Below are positions 63,978-64,000 of a stretch of DNA of 64,000 bases, one piece after another (position 1 is the stretch's first letter; each line of letters begins with the position of its first letter). A program made the translations under genes and the position numbers. This stretch comes from Chitinophaga pinensis DSM 2588 (GTDB taxonomy: Bacteria; Bacteroidota; Bacteroidia; Chitinophagales; Chitinophagaceae). The stretch covers positions 2,288,001 to 2,352,000 of the forward strand of contig NC_013132.1 in NCBI RefSeq assembly GCF_000024005.1. Direction: 5' to 3'. The notes below the pieces were generated by a model. It saw only the letters and a program-made list of their open reading frames with translations. It made no database searches and had not been told where the DNA came from.

Positions 63978-63985
63978 TACATTTG
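63978..63985 (+). promoter_or_regulatory. Promoter box pointing out of the window
   Basis: TACATTTG matches TAnnTTTG exactly. TTTG at 63958-63961 is a possible -33 element but only 16 bases away. GTGTA at 63976 and TACAC at 63988 flank the box as an inverted repeat, a possible operator. The gene served lies beyond the window. Confidence 0.4.
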
Positions 63986-64000
63986 AATACACAATACATC

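Overview
This window looks like chromosome from a member of the Bacteroidota, most likely Chitinophaga or a close relative in the Chitinophagaceae. The evidence is four SusC/SusD outer-membrane uptake pairs, an ECF sigma/FecR signalling cascade ending in an STN-type SusC, a type-B (CHU_C-like) type IX secretion signal, promoters of the TAnnTTTG kind, few Shine-Dalgarno sequences, and GH20/GH29 glycan hydrolases. No rRNA, tRNA, CRISPR array, transposase or prophage was seen.

Layout. 1-5 kb: the tail of an M1-type peptidase, an SPFH/RHH two-gene operon with a perfect palindrome in front, a secreted esterase, and a lipoprotein with one haem c motif. 5-17 kb (minus strand): ECF sigma, FecR, STN-SusC, SusD, then a second SusC/SusD pair. 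17-34 kb: divergent AraC and LacI regulators, then two SusC/SusD loci, each followed by an exported protein that joins a cytochrome c motif to a copper monooxygenase fold (PHM-like) with all six expected copper ligands visible. The first locus also has a redoxin gene and two LacI-like operators. 34-43 kb: mutS, an SpoU methyltransferase, a UbiA prenyltransferase, ruvX, def, and a tandem duplication of an ECF sigma/anti-sigma pair whose genes all use TTG or GTG starts. 43-54 kb: a T9SS-exported surface protein, rluD, lipB, two secreted proteins of unknown role, a PLP deaminase, a beta-hexosaminidase, an alpha-L-fucosidase and a sugar nucleotidyltransferase.

54.7-62.8 kb carries the branched-chain amino acid operon ilvE-ilvD-ilvB-ilvN-ilvC-ilvA. 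In front of ilvE, beyond a good promoter, lies an unlisted 37-codon peptide with a dense Ile/Val/Leu run. It is followed by a textbook intrinsic terminator and a competing antiterminator pairing. This is the full architecture of a ribosome-mediated transcription attenuator. The window ends with a quinone-oxidoreductase-like gene and a promoter pointing out of the window.

Non-coding DNA is unusually structured. There is a 24-copy perfect 7-bp tandem repeat at 33.96-34.13 kb with inverted copies nearby and related elements around ilvA, and a dispersed inverted-repeat family at 2.8 and 46.8 kb. The two observations I rate most worth follow-up are the ilv attenuator and the SusCD + cytochrome/copper-monooxygenase loci.
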